DNA of 64,000 nt, taken from Fulvivirga marina. GTDB taxonomy: Bacteria; Bacteroidota; Bacteroidia; Cytophagales; Cyclobacteriaceae. A program made the position numbers and the translations under genes. The stretch's first letter is position 1. Every line of letters starts with the position of its first letter. The stretch spans positions 215,789-279,788 of the forward strand of contig NZ_JAEUGD010000053.1 in assembly GCF_016775155.1 (NCBI RefSeq). Reading direction: 5' to 3'. Below the pieces are notes generated by a model. That model was not told where the DNA came from. It worked only from the letters and a program-made list of their open reading frames with translations, and did not search any database. Positions 7,974-16,575 of the stretch are shown in pieces.

Positions 7974-9825
7974 GATCTTGATGTTTTAATATGGCTTGCT
8001 TTATTTCTTCAACACTAAAAGGAATACCTTTTGTTTTATTAACCGAAATGGTATCTATCAGGTAACGCTCACGGATCAGCTTGGAGAGCTGTCCTCGGTT
8101 CATTTCTGGTATCATTACCCGGTTAAAGCTTTTCAGCAAACTTCCCAGGTTTTTGGGAAGCGGGCTAATATACCTTAAATGAATGTGTGCTACCGAAACT
8201 CCTTCGGCTATCAAATCTTTCACTGCTCGTTCAATAGAACCGAAAGTTGACCCCCAACCCAATACCAGTAGATCTGCGCCTTCATCACCCCTATGAATGA
8301 TCTGGTCTGGTAAATCAAAGGCAATGTCATTGATTTTTTTCTCTCGGATCCTGATCATTTCCTGATGATTTTCCGGGTTGTAGGATACATTACCTGTTCG
8401 TAATTCTTTTTCTAACCCACCTAGCCGATGCTCAAATCCTTTGGAGCCAGGTACGGCCCAAGGTCTTACTTCATGCTCATCGCGCTCATAAGGGAGAAAT
8501 TTATCATTGAGGAAATCGTTTTTGTCAGGTCTCCGAGCGGTGATTGTTTTCAGATCTTTGGAAGAAGGAAATTTCCAGGGTTCTGCTCCATTGGCAATGT
8601 ATCCGTCGGATAGTACCGTTACGGGTGTCATATGCTCTATAGCTATCTTACAGGCTTCATAAATGGTGTCGAAGCAGTCTTTTGGAGATGAAGCTGCCAG
8701 CACGGGCATAGGAGCCTCTCCATTTCTGCCGTATAGAACCTGTAATAAATCTGCCTGCTCAGTTTTGGTAGGCAAGCCTGTAGAGGGTCCCCCACGTTGT
8801 ACACTGACAATGACCAAAGGTAGCTCCAGCATAACAGCCAATCCCATAGCTTCGGCTTTAAGTGCTACTCCGGGGCCAGAAGATCCGGTTATGGCAAGTG
8901 AACCGCCGAAAGAAGCTCCAATAGCTGCACATATCGCAGCTATTTCATCCTCTGCCTGGAAAGTTTTTACCCCAAAGCTTTTGTGTTTTGAAAGCTCGTG
9001 CAAAATATCCGAAGCCGGAGTAATGGGGTAGCTGGCATACATGAGGTCAAAATTGTTGTGGCTTGCTGCTGCTACCATGCCCAGAGCGGTGGCCTGGTTG
9101 CCACTGATATTTCTGTATTTACCTTTTTGCAAAGGAGCTGGCTTAACCTCATAGCGGGAGGTAAAAGTTTCGCTGGTCTCACCATAGTTGTAGCCAGTTT
9201 TTAAAGCTTTGATATTGGCATCCGCTAATTCTGATTTGGACTTGAATTTCTCACTGATGAACTTTATAGTATTGTCCGGGCTTTGGCTAAACATCCAGTA
9301 GATGAAGCCAAGTACAAACATGTTTTTGCAGCGGTCTATTTCCTTTACAGTGAGTCCCGAATCTTTCAGAGCTTCTTTGGTGAGCTTTGAAATGTCAACA
9401 GAGTGGACTTCGTAGTTGTCAAGTGAATTATTGGTAAGCGGATTTTCTTCGTCAATGTATTTGGCTAGTTTAAGGTTTTTACTGTCAAATCCACTGGAGT
9501 TTGCGATGATTACACCTCCTTGTCTGAGATTTTGGAGGTTAACTTTTAATGCAGCAGCATTCATAACTACGAGCACATCATACTGGTCTCCCGGAGTAAA
9601 TACTTCTACACTGCCAAATTTGAGCTGAAATCCTGAAACGCCCGCTTCAGTGCCAATGGGGGCTCTGATCTCTGCCGGAAAATTTGGAAATGTACTGATG
9701 TCATTGCCAAATAACTCTACTGTTTCTGTGAACTGCCCTCCGGTAAACTGAATACCGTCACCAGAATCGCCTGCGAAAAGAATAACTACTTCTTCTTTTG
9801 ACCGGTTTATATTAATTTCTTTCAT
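7954..9825 (-). CDS. korA: 2-oxoacid:ferredoxin oxidoreductase subunit alpha (gamma-alpha fusion)
   Basis: A 623-residue subunit with the gamma domain fused at the N-terminus, beginning VVILFAGDSGDGIQFTGGQF (about 12-31), followed by the pyrimidine-binding alpha domain with SYPITPASDILHEL (about 265-278), AEDEIAAICAAIGASFGG and the TSSGPG-like SSGPGVALKAEAMG segment. The C-terminal part (about 525 on) carries the GWGSTFG and HIHLRYISPLPKNL motifs of the family. It is the first gene of a two-gene operon with korB, overlapping it by 20 bp. In aerobic Bacteroidota this enzyme can supply acyl-CoA and low-potential electrons alongside the dehydrogenase complexes. Confidence 0.88.
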   Translation of the reverse strand: MKEININRSKEEVVILFAGDSGDGIQFTGGQFTETVELFGNDISTFPNFPAEIRAPIGTEAGVSGFQLKFGSVEVFTPGDQYDVLVVMNAAALKVNLQNLRQGGVIIANSSGFDSKNLKLAKYIDEENPLTNNSLDNYEVHSVDISKLTKEALKDSGLTVKEIDRCKNMFVLGFIYWMFSQSPDNTIKFISEKFKSKSELADANIKALKTGYNYGETSETFTSRYEVKPAPLQKGKYRNISGNQATALGMVAAASHNNFDLMYASYPITPASDILHELSKHKSFGVKTFQAEDEIAAICAAIGASFGGSLAITGSSGPGVALKAEAMGLAVMLELPLVIVSVQRGGPSTGLPTKTEQADLLQVLYGRNGEAPMPVLAASSPKDCFDTIYEACKIAIEHMTPVTVLSDGYIANGAEPWKFPSSKDLKTITARRPDKNDFLNDKFLPYERDEHEVRPWAVPGSKGFEHRLGGLEKELRTGNVSYNPENHQEMIRIREKKINDIAFDLPDQIIHRGDEGADLLVLGWGSTFGSIERAVKDLIAEGVSVAHIHLRYISPLPKNLGSLLKSFNRVMIPEMNRGQLSKLIRERYLIDTISVNKTKGIPFSVEEIKQAILKHQDHVSTSA

Positions 9826-9930
9826 GACGTTAGGGGTTATGTCATCACGAGTATTAATTTACAAAAAGAAAAGCAGAGGAACAGGGGAAATTTGTCATAA
9901 ATAATGGGTGATCTTTATCATAGCTGATTA

Positions 9931-10302
9931 TCAGGGATAAAATTTTGCGCCAAAAATAATAATGCCAGCAATAGCTGCGGCTATGGCAATAAGCAACACA
10001 GCCCCGGCAGCAATATCTTTGGCTTTACCAACTTTTGGATGCAGTTCAGGGTGGAGAATGTCTATTAATTTTTCAAGGCTGGTATTAAAAGCTTCAGCCA
10101 TGAGTACCAGCCCGATCATGATGATAATAACCAGCCATTCGGTCGTAGTTACTTGCAGATAAAACCCCAAGGTTATAGCCACCATGGCTGCCAACAAGTG
10201 ATAGCGGAAATTATTCTCCTCTTTAACCAGAAATTTAATCCCCTGAAAAGCATACTTGAAGCTTTTCAGGTTCTTTTTGATGCTATTTGTGAGTCCTCTC
10301 AT
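9931..10302 (-). CDS. dgkA: DgkA-family lipid kinase (diacylglycerol or undecaprenol kinase)
   Basis: A 123-residue inner-membrane kinase: FKYAFQGIKFLVKEENNFRYHLLAA, then the catalytic helix segment AEAFNTSLEKLIDIL (about 69-83) with the conserved Glu and Asn, and HPKVGKAKDIAAGAVLL (about 88-104), all family hallmarks, with three transmembrane helices. Gram-negative members phosphorylate diacylglycerol; many others use undecaprenol, and eye inspection cannot decide. It is the last gene of the exosortase N operon, overlapping the DUF1361 gene by 20 bp, so it should be translationally coupled to the exosortase genes; this suggests, but does not show, a shared lipid substrate. Confidence 0.85.
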   Translation of the reverse strand: MRGLTNSIKKNLKSFKYAFQGIKFLVKEENNFRYHLLAAMVAITLGFYLQVTTTEWLVIIIMIGLVLMAEAFNTSLEKLIDILHPELHPKVGKAKDIAAGAVLLIAIAAAIAGIIIFGAKFYP

Positions 10303-10963
10303 AGGATGTGATGCTTTTGAGCATGTAGTAAGCTATGAATAATAGTGCTGAAAAACCAATGGTCATTTTGATGGCCTGTGGATTACTCAATTGAATAAAC
10401 ACATCATGTATTAAGTTAAAAGGGTTAATGAAGAGATCCCAACTATTCCACCTTTGAACCCTGCCCAGATAAATACCAAAACCAGTTAGTATAAGACTTG
10501 TTATGATAATCAGCCACGTTTTAATAAAGCTAAAATAACGCTCCAATACTTTGTGTACCACATGAAGAGAGTATAATCCCACAATTAGTCCGGTAAATGC
10601 ACATGAGAAAAGTAGTAAGGTATCAGACCAGATTGAAGGGTTAAACCTTGTGTTAAGGTGTACGAGATCAGTGATAATATATGGTGAGTTAGGGAAAAAC
10701 AGCAGCCATAAGCAAAACATACCTATTGATTTCCATTTTCTAAGTTGTTTTACTTGTAGCCTGTATGTCCAGATCTTGGCAAAAAATAAAGGTACCCAGG
10801 CCAGGAAGAGATTCCAGGCCAGGAAGAAATAGGTGATATTGGACGATCGTATGTAACTGGCCACGATAAGCAAGATGCAAAATATAGAAAGCTGGGTTAG
10901 CGCCATTAAAGGATGATTTATTGACGATAGTTTGTTTATTATGGTTTTCATAGGTGAATTCAT
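10283..10963 (-). CDS. DUF1361 membrane protein
   Basis: A 226-residue polytopic membrane protein with about seven hydrophobic helices. The family pattern is visible: NLFLAWVPLFFAKIW (about 51-65), LLFFPNSPYIITDLVHL (about 87-103) and the late GIYLGRVQRWNSWDLF (about 162-177). The molecular function of DUF1361 proteins is unknown. It overlaps the exosortase gene by 4 bp upstream and the DgkA gene by 20 bp downstream, which makes it an integral member of the XrtN operon. Confidence 0.8.
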   Translation of the reverse strand: MNSPMKTIINKLSSINHPLMALTQLSIFCILLIVASYIRSSNITYFFLAWNLFLAWVPLFFAKIWTYRLQVKQLRKWKSIGMFCLWLLFFPNSPYIITDLVHLNTRFNPSIWSDTLLLFSCAFTGLIVGLYSLHVVHKVLERYFSFIKTWLIIITSLILTGFGIYLGRVQRWNSWDLFINPFNLIHDVFIQLSNPQAIKMTIGFSALLFIAYYMLKSITSYERTHK

Positions 10964-12288
10964 TTTTTCGTTAAACTTGATTTTGATTGAATTGTGTTTT
11001 GAAGAAAATTTGAACAGCTGGATTCCAATTCTTCCATTGTAGCACAGGTAATGTTGATCATACTATATTGGTGATGCTTAGTGAGCGTATTCCACCTCCA
11101 TTCCCATTGGTTGCTGGTTATGGAGCTGTCGCTCTGGAACCACCAGGCAGAATATAGTTTGTCACCACCTTTGATTAGTTCAGCAAGGTGAACTTTACGA
11201 TTGCCTATATTTTTGTAATTTATCTTCTTGAAGGAATAGCCGCTGCCCTGCCAGCAAATCAAAGGGTTGTGATCTGCTTTGTATGGTGCTACAGGAGGCT
11301 TAATGTAAATCAGGGCCTTATCATTGCTAAACTTAGCTACATGGTTATCCAATATGGTATAGGTATAGCCAGGTAGATGTATAAGGGAGTTTTGATTTTG
11401 CTGCTCACCTTGCCGGTTTTGCCATAAGGAACTCAGATAGAGTATAAGTATCAAAGAAAATTTAGCGGTAGCATACCTGTATTTTTTTTGCTGGTTATTA
11501 CTTTGGTTTTCATGTTTGCGCTTTTTCCACCACAGGGAGATCCAGTAAAAGGGGAGCAGCACACACAATATGAAGATGAGTAAGCCGAAAATATCATGGA
11601 GCCAGCTTTCCGGCATTATTTTAAATATTATTAAAGTAGTGGCCCTACCAATATTAGAAAGGAAGTTTAACACCAGCAATAAGATCATAAATAAGGCTAT
11701 AGACCGGAAACTCAGCTTGTGATATGTCCTCTCTAAACCAGCCAGAATGATCAGACCAAAAAGGAAGGAGTAGCCAAGCATATATAACCCCATGCAAGCT
11801 TTATCAACCAAAAATTCAGTACCATTAAAAGTGATAAGATTTCCGGAGAGCTCTATGTCCATGCCCACCGCCTGAAGCATTACTGCTATTATTTTTGAAA
11901 TTTGCATGCGCAAGGGAAATGATATCAGGCTTGAGAAATATTTAAAAAGCGGAGATAATAGCAGCAAATGGAAAAGACTAATTAAGCTAAGTTTGCCGGC
12001 ATACATTTCAATAGTCAGCAGTATGAAAAATATCATGCTACAGTAAGCACCAAATGTGCTTTTTAAAATAATGGACAAAAGAACTATTCCCAGGGTTGGC
12101 CAAAAGAAGCGGTGAGTTCTTGTGTTTGTGGGTGCCCTGAACGTAATCGGTAGAGTTAAAATGCCAATCCAGGTAAATGTGTCTATGATTAAGTATCCCG
12201 GGTTGACTATAATAAACAGACCAACAGCCAGCAAACTAAACAGGATGACTTTGGCGTAGGGATTATTTAAGGCTTCAATTCTTACCAT
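10960..12288 (-). CDS. xrtN: Exosortase N (XrtN) with fused EpsI-like C-terminal domain
   Basis: A 442-residue membrane transpeptidase/protease of the exosortase superfamily, which cleaves PEP-CTERM-type C-terminal signals. About eight helices fill residues 10-255, and the three catalytic residues are in place: C165 in VDKACMGLYM, R215 in NFLSNIGRATTL and H231 in WLHDIFGLLIF. After a further helix near 275-290, residues about 300-430 form a soluble domain with CWQGSGY and YSAWWFQSDSSITS, resembling the EpsI-type exosortase-associated domain. It overlaps its VIT-domain partner by 7 bp and the DUF1361 gene by 4 bp. Assignment to the N subfamily rests on that partner. Confidence 0.85.
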   Translation of the reverse strand: MVRIEALNNPYAKVILFSLLAVGLFIIVNPGYLIIDTFTWIGILTLPITFRAPTNTRTHRFFWPTLGIVLLSIILKSTFGAYCSMIFFILLTIEMYAGKLSLISLFHLLLLSPLFKYFSSLISFPLRMQISKIIAVMLQAVGMDIELSGNLITFNGTEFLVDKACMGLYMLGYSFLFGLIILAGLERTYHKLSFRSIALFMILLLVLNFLSNIGRATTLIIFKIMPESWLHDIFGLLIFILCVLLPFYWISLWWKKRKHENQSNNQQKKYRYATAKFSLILILYLSSLWQNRQGEQQNQNSLIHLPGYTYTILDNHVAKFSNDKALIYIKPPVAPYKADHNPLICWQGSGYSFKKINYKNIGNRKVHLAELIKGGDKLYSAWWFQSDSSITSNQWEWRWNTLTKHHQYSMINITCATMEELESSCSNFLQNTIQSKSSLTKK

Positions 12289-14822
12289 TTGGATGAGATC
12301 AAATTAACTTTCTTAAACCATACAAAGGTCAGGAAGAAAATCAAGGTTATAATAATAGCCCATTCATGAGGTTCAGGAACTGCTCCAGATGACTTAATGC
12401 TTGCATTTTCAAGCGAGTCTTTATTTTCATCGATGTTGAATCTTTCGTAGTCTTTCAGCGTCTCTAAAACTATAAGGCTTGAAATAGGAGTTACAATATT
12501 CGCTGTAGAGGCTGTATTAATTAATTCCTCTTCTAAGAAATCGTTTCTAAAGTAATTGCGACCTATGCCTTGCATCACTTTATTGTATGCGAAAAGCCTT
12601 AGCAGGTGATCTGGTGCCTCTGAGCTGACTTTTACATCGCTTTCAGATCGGATCTGTACTTGCGCCGTAGGGATAGATACAACATCATTCTTTTGGCTGT
12701 AAGCAGAGAACGTTGAAGTTTCAATGGTCTGCTGCAATTCAGAGAGAGTGCCTCCATAATAATCCAGTATCTGGAACTCATCAAGAGATTTAATGTAACT
12801 ACTGGCTTGTTTTGACAGATCAAAGACCTTAATCCTTTTGTCAGTTTTAGTGAATGATTCAAAAAGATGTTGCTTGAATGCTGAGTCATTGAGGTCACTC
12901 AAATTAGGAGTAAGAATATTACCTTTAGTAATAACAAGGGCATTACCAATATCCTTTATTTTATGAAAGGGGAATAGTGAAAAGTTAGGTTTAGCAAGTT
13001 TTGTAAGATCAGAAGAGGTGTTAATTCTCACTAATTGACCATTAGCGTTACAAGCATACAGGTTGGTCCCTTTTGTCATGTTGAATATTTCTTCTAATTC
13101 GGTATCTGTCCATTGTTTGTTAAGGTCAATATAAATAGAACCTGCTTTGAATGGCTTTGTGTTAGCTTCAAGAGGTTCTATGCGATATGACTTACCATTG
13201 AACAAAAAAGGCTTATCTGCTAGAGCTTCAGCTGTCAGAGAAATGGTCCAGTGAGGTTTATACCTGCCTTGCCAGGAAAGGAGTCCATTGTCCTCCTCAA
13301 AATCCAACGAGGCGGACTCAATAGATGAAAGAGCGTCTTCGCCAAGTATATTAATGGAGGCGTTAGATTTACTGAAATCAGGGCCTTTAAACGTGATGGA
13401 CTCATAATGTAAAAGTCCATTTTCAAATTTAAGAGGTGATGTAATTCCAATTTTGAATTGCCTCTCCTCATCAGGGGTACATGGAAATACCCGTACCCTG
13501 ATTTTATTTCCTTCCATCCAGTAAACGACTGATGGATCCCGCATTTCTCTACCAACGATAGTGTTGTAGGCATTCTCTGCCTTAGATTTTGTGGTAAGTC
13601 TTGCTTTGGCCTCTTCTCCTTCTATCCACAACGAAAGGGAAGATACGACGCTCTGTTCAGGTATTTGAAAAGTATAAATTGCCTCCTCCTGGCTAAACCA
13701 CCGTGAACGGTTCCTGAATTGATCATTGTGAATGCGTAAAATAAGTTCTGAATAGGCAAGGCGATAGGCAGGAAAAAACTGAACGTTGGTGATAACATCA
13801 CTGGTCTGGAGGTTAAGCCCAGACCAAAATCGGTCTGTACTCTGGTGACGAGAATCATAGGCATAGTCCAATATCTTTAACCTGATGTCCTCTGATAATT
13901 TTGGTTTGCCGTTGAAAAATGTTGCTATTGTTACCAGAGGGTCATGAGTGCTCTGTCCTTCAAATCTCAATGATCCACCATCCCAAAAGAAGTTTGTTCC
14001 ATCATAACATTCCTGATAGATCATACCACTTTTTAAATATCTCTCCGTTACAAAATTGAGATCCATTTGCTGTGCTATTGAAACCCAGGCGGGCATCTCT
14101 CGCTGTTCATTCTCATAAGTAGGTTTGTGTATGTCACGATGACTTTTTTGTGTTAGGCTGTCTATTGCAGCCCATTCCAGAGAAAAAGTCAGACAAATTC
14201 CAATAATAATGACTATGGAGGAGAGAATAGAAAACTTTGCCAAACGGGAATCGGAGAGGTTGTATATTAAAATGAGCATGCATATGACAAAGCTCAGAGG
14301 AACGAAAACATGTAGAGAAATACCAAAAAATAAGGAAGCGATTACACCAATACCATATAAGGGGGTAATAATCAAAGTTTGGTAAATATTGAATATTAGT
14401 GACGCTGTAAAAATAAATAATAGGACATTTTTGAGAAGCTGACTCTTGGTTGGTTTTAGTACATGGAGCAGGAGAGCCAAGGTTTCAATGCAAAGAAAGC
14501 AAGTGAGCCATGCTGAAGATTCATTAAACACATACATGGTTCTATTTAGACTATAGGCACTTAAGTTGAACAGAAGCAGGAGAATAATGTGATAGTTGCG
14601 AACAACGCAGCCAAAGGGGGTAAAGAACTTACCTTTAAGGTTAGTCATTAGGTAGATCAGGTATAAAGCGGCTATGGCATATTGAATAAAGAATGCACCT
14701 GAAAATATATCTTCTGTTTTTATCCCTATCGTGCTTACAAAGATTATAGATGATGTAAGAAATAAGATTATACCTGCTCGTAAACCTTTATCTTCTTTTA
14801 AAGTTTGAATAGCTTCTCTCAT
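12282..14822 (-). CDS. XrtN-system VIT domain protein with PEP-CTERM-like sorting signal
   Basis: An 846-residue protein. The first ~250 residues hold roughly eight hydrophobic helices; after a DIHKPTYENEQREMPAW linker comes a large extracytoplasmic part with a VIT-like domain (EAIYTFQIPEQSVVSSLSL, later NAYNTIVGREMRDP and RVRVFPCTPDEERQF). The last ~30 residues form a sorting signal: VPEPHEW, a hydrophobic helix (AIIITLIFFLTFVW) and basic residues FKK. It is the predicted sole substrate of the adjacent exosortase. The frame extends back to 14897, but ATG 14822 (MREAIQTL) is preferred, because the extra 25 residues run through an operator-like palindrome and are not helical membrane sequence. 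What the VIT domain binds is unknown. Confidence 0.85.
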   Translation of the reverse strand: MREAIQTLKEDKGLRAGIILFLTSSIIFVSTIGIKTEDIFSGAFFIQYAIAALYLIYLMTNLKGKFFTPFGCVVRNYHIILLLLFNLSAYSLNRTMYVFNESSAWLTCFLCIETLALLLHVLKPTKSQLLKNVLLFIFTASLIFNIYQTLIITPLYGIGVIASLFFGISLHVFVPLSFVICMLILIYNLSDSRLAKFSILSSIVIIIGICLTFSLEWAAIDSLTQKSHRDIHKPTYENEQREMPAWVSIAQQMDLNFVTERYLKSGMIYQECYDGTNFFWDGGSLRFEGQSTHDPLVTIATFFNGKPKLSEDIRLKILDYAYDSRHQSTDRFWSGLNLQTSDVITNVQFFPAYRLAYSELILRIHNDQFRNRSRWFSQEEAIYTFQIPEQSVVSSLSLWIEGEEAKARLTTKSKAENAYNTIVGREMRDPSVVYWMEGNKIRVRVFPCTPDEERQFKIGITSPLKFENGLLHYESITFKGPDFSKSNASINILGEDALSSIESASLDFEEDNGLLSWQGRYKPHWTISLTAEALADKPFLFNGKSYRIEPLEANTKPFKAGSIYIDLNKQWTDTELEEIFNMTKGTNLYACNANGQLVRINTSSDLTKLAKPNFSLFPFHKIKDIGNALVITKGNILTPNLSDLNDSAFKQHLFESFTKTDKRIKVFDLSKQASSYIKSLDEFQILDYYGGTLSELQQTIETSTFSAYSQKNDVVSIPTAQVQIRSESDVKVSSEAPDHLLRLFAYNKVMQGIGRNYFRNDFLEEELINTASTANIVTPISSLIVLETLKDYERFNIDENKDSLENASIKSSGAVPEPHEWAIIITLIFFLTFVWFKKVNLISSKW

Positions 14823-14839
14823 ATGCGTTATTTTAAAAG

Positions 14840-14858
14840 TACTTTGTTTTTCAAAGTA
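14840..14858. promoter_or_regulatory. Operator-like palindrome 1 upstream of XrtN operon
   Basis: TACTTTG (14840-14846), TTTTT, CAAAGTA (14852-14858): 7-bp perfect arms with a 5-bp spacer, ending 18 bp before the preferred start codon of the VIT gene. It matches the second site at 14911 in arm sequence and spacer length, which is why a dimeric regulator is suspected rather than a hairpin. Confidence 0.5.
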
Positions 14859-14910
14859 ATTGCTTCTTAAAAATGTCAGATCGCAGAAACCTGACATGGA
14901 TTCAAAAAGA

Positions 14911-14927
14911 ACTTTGAATTACAAAGT
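14911..14927. promoter_or_regulatory. Operator-like palindrome 2 upstream of XrtN operon
   Basis: ACTTTG (14911-14916), AATTA, CAAAGT (14922-14927): the same ACTTTG-N5-CAAAGT pattern as the site at 14840, with centres 70 bp apart. On the minus strand the arms also resemble the TTTG part of a -7 promoter element, so it may overlap the promoter. Confidence 0.5.
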
Positions 14928-15005
14928 AAATGAACGGGAACAATAACAAAAAGGTTTTTTTCTTTTTTATTGAAGGGTCTACATGTGAAAATTGAAAAAG
15001 CGTGT

Positions 15006-16571
15006 TTATTTTACATCCACACTATAAAACGTCCCTCTGTTCTCCTTCTGCTCCATGGAGTGTTTTACGATAAGGTAAGCAACATTGATCATATTGCGTA
15101 ATTCGCATAGCTGTGGAGACAGGGTGGTTGTTTTGTAGAGCTTTTCAGTTTCTTCATAGATTACATGGAGCCTGTTGAGGGCACGTTCTAAACGTTCATT
15201 GGAACGTACTATGCCTACATAGTTGCTCATGATATTCTTTACTTCCGTGCGGTTATGGTTGATCAGCACCCATTCGCGAGGTTTTGTAGTGCCTTCGGCC
15301 TGCCATTCTGGGATATTGTCCTGGAAATTGATATTGTCAATTTTGTCAGCAACATCTTCAAAACAACGGTGAGCAAATACCAGGGCTTCGAGCAGAGAGT
15401 TAGAGGCTAATCGGTTGGCACCGTGTAGTCCGGTGCAGGCTACTTCTCCGCAACAATAAAGATTTTCAATATTTGTATTGCCATGTGCATTCGTTTTTAC
15501 ACCGCCACAAAGGTAGTGCGCCGCTGGGGCAACGGGTATCATATCTTTGGCCACATCGATGCCTGATTCAAGGCACTTTTGGTAGATGTTAGGGAAATGC
15601 TTTTTAAACTCTTGAATATCCAGGTGGCGGCAATCCAGGTAAGCACATTCTTCCCCTCGGGTTTTCATTTCTGTATCAATGGCCCTTGCTACTATATCTC
15701 TTGAGGCTAAAGAACCGCGTTCATCGTACTTTTCCATGAAGGATTCTCCCTCTTTGGTTTTAAGTACAGCGCCAAATCCTCTCACAGCTTCTGATATTAA
15801 GAAGGCGGTATCGCCAGCGTGCCCATATAATGCGGTGGGGTGAAACTGTATAAACTGCATATGTTCCATAGTAGCTTTTGCACGATATGCCATGGCTATT
15901 CCATCTCCTGTGGCTACTTCCGGGTTGGTGGTGATCTTGTAGGTTTGACCTATGCCACCAGAGGCTAGTACAGTAGTTTTTGCTACATACGTCTCTATTT
16001 TATGTGTTTTTAGATCCATCACATAGGCTCCAAAACACTTGATATCGGTACTCTTTTTCGTAACCTCTATGCCTAAATGGTGTTGGGTGATCAGGTCTAC
16101 AGCAAAACGATACTCTAAAATCTCAACATTTTTAAAGGATCGCGCTTTATCCAGTAGTGTGCTTTGGATTTTAAAGCCCGTTACATCCTTGTAATGTAAT
16201 ATGCGGCGGGCCGAGTGGGCACCTTCCATACCCAGGTGGTAGTTACCATCTGCATCACGGTCAAACTCAGTACCCAGGTCAATGATTTCCTGTAGGCGAG
16301 CCGGACCTTCTTCCACTACCAGATCTACTGTGGCCTTATTACACAATCCATCACCAGCTTTTAGGGTATCTTCCTTGTGTTTTTCGAAGTTGTCGTTTAG
16401 AAAGTCCATTACCACTGCTATGCCACCTTGAGCATATCGGGTATTACTTTCGCTCACAATTGACTTGGTAACGATAGTGATCTTCTTTTCCGGGAAACGA
16501 CTGGCTGTTTTTACAGCGAAGCTAAGTCCGGCAAGGCCGGAACCAATAATTAAAAAATCGGTTTTGTGCAT
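15006..16571 (-). CDS. nadB: L-aspartate oxidase
   Basis: A 521-residue FAD enzyme that oxidises L-aspartate to iminoaspartate in de novo NAD synthesis. The N-terminal Rossmann motif FLIIGSGLAGLSFAVKTA, SNTRYAQGGIAV (about 42-53), the active-site HPTALYG region (about 242-248), SRDIVARAI and the C-terminal LYCCGEVACTGLHGANRLASNSLLE are all present, at normal family length. It lies 4 bp downstream of nadA and must be co-transcribed with it, so the unstable iminoaspartate is made next to the enzyme that consumes it. Confidence 0.93.
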   Translation of the reverse strand: MHKTDFLIIGSGLAGLSFAVKTASRFPEKKITIVTKSIVSESNTRYAQGGIAVVMDFLNDNFEKHKEDTLKAGDGLCNKATVDLVVEEGPARLQEIIDLGTEFDRDADGNYHLGMEGAHSARRILHYKDVTGFKIQSTLLDKARSFKNVEILEYRFAVDLITQHHLGIEVTKKSTDIKCFGAYVMDLKTHKIETYVAKTTVLASGGIGQTYKITTNPEVATGDGIAMAYRAKATMEHMQFIQFHPTALYGHAGDTAFLISEAVRGFGAVLKTKEGESFMEKYDERGSLASRDIVARAIDTEMKTRGEECAYLDCRHLDIQEFKKHFPNIYQKCLESGIDVAKDMIPVAPAAHYLCGGVKTNAHGNTNIENLYCCGEVACTGLHGANRLASNSLLEALVFAHRCFEDVADKIDNINFQDNIPEWQAEGTTKPREWVLINHNRTEVKNIMSNYVGIVRSNERLERALNRLHVIYEETEKLYKTTTLSPQLCELRNMINVAYLIVKHSMEQKENRGTFYSVDVK

Positions 16572-16575
16572 TTTG

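Noticed and set aside
14823..14897. 25-residue N-terminal extension of the VIT-domain protein
   Set aside because: It crosses an operator-like palindrome and lacks features; the conserved-looking start is at 14822.
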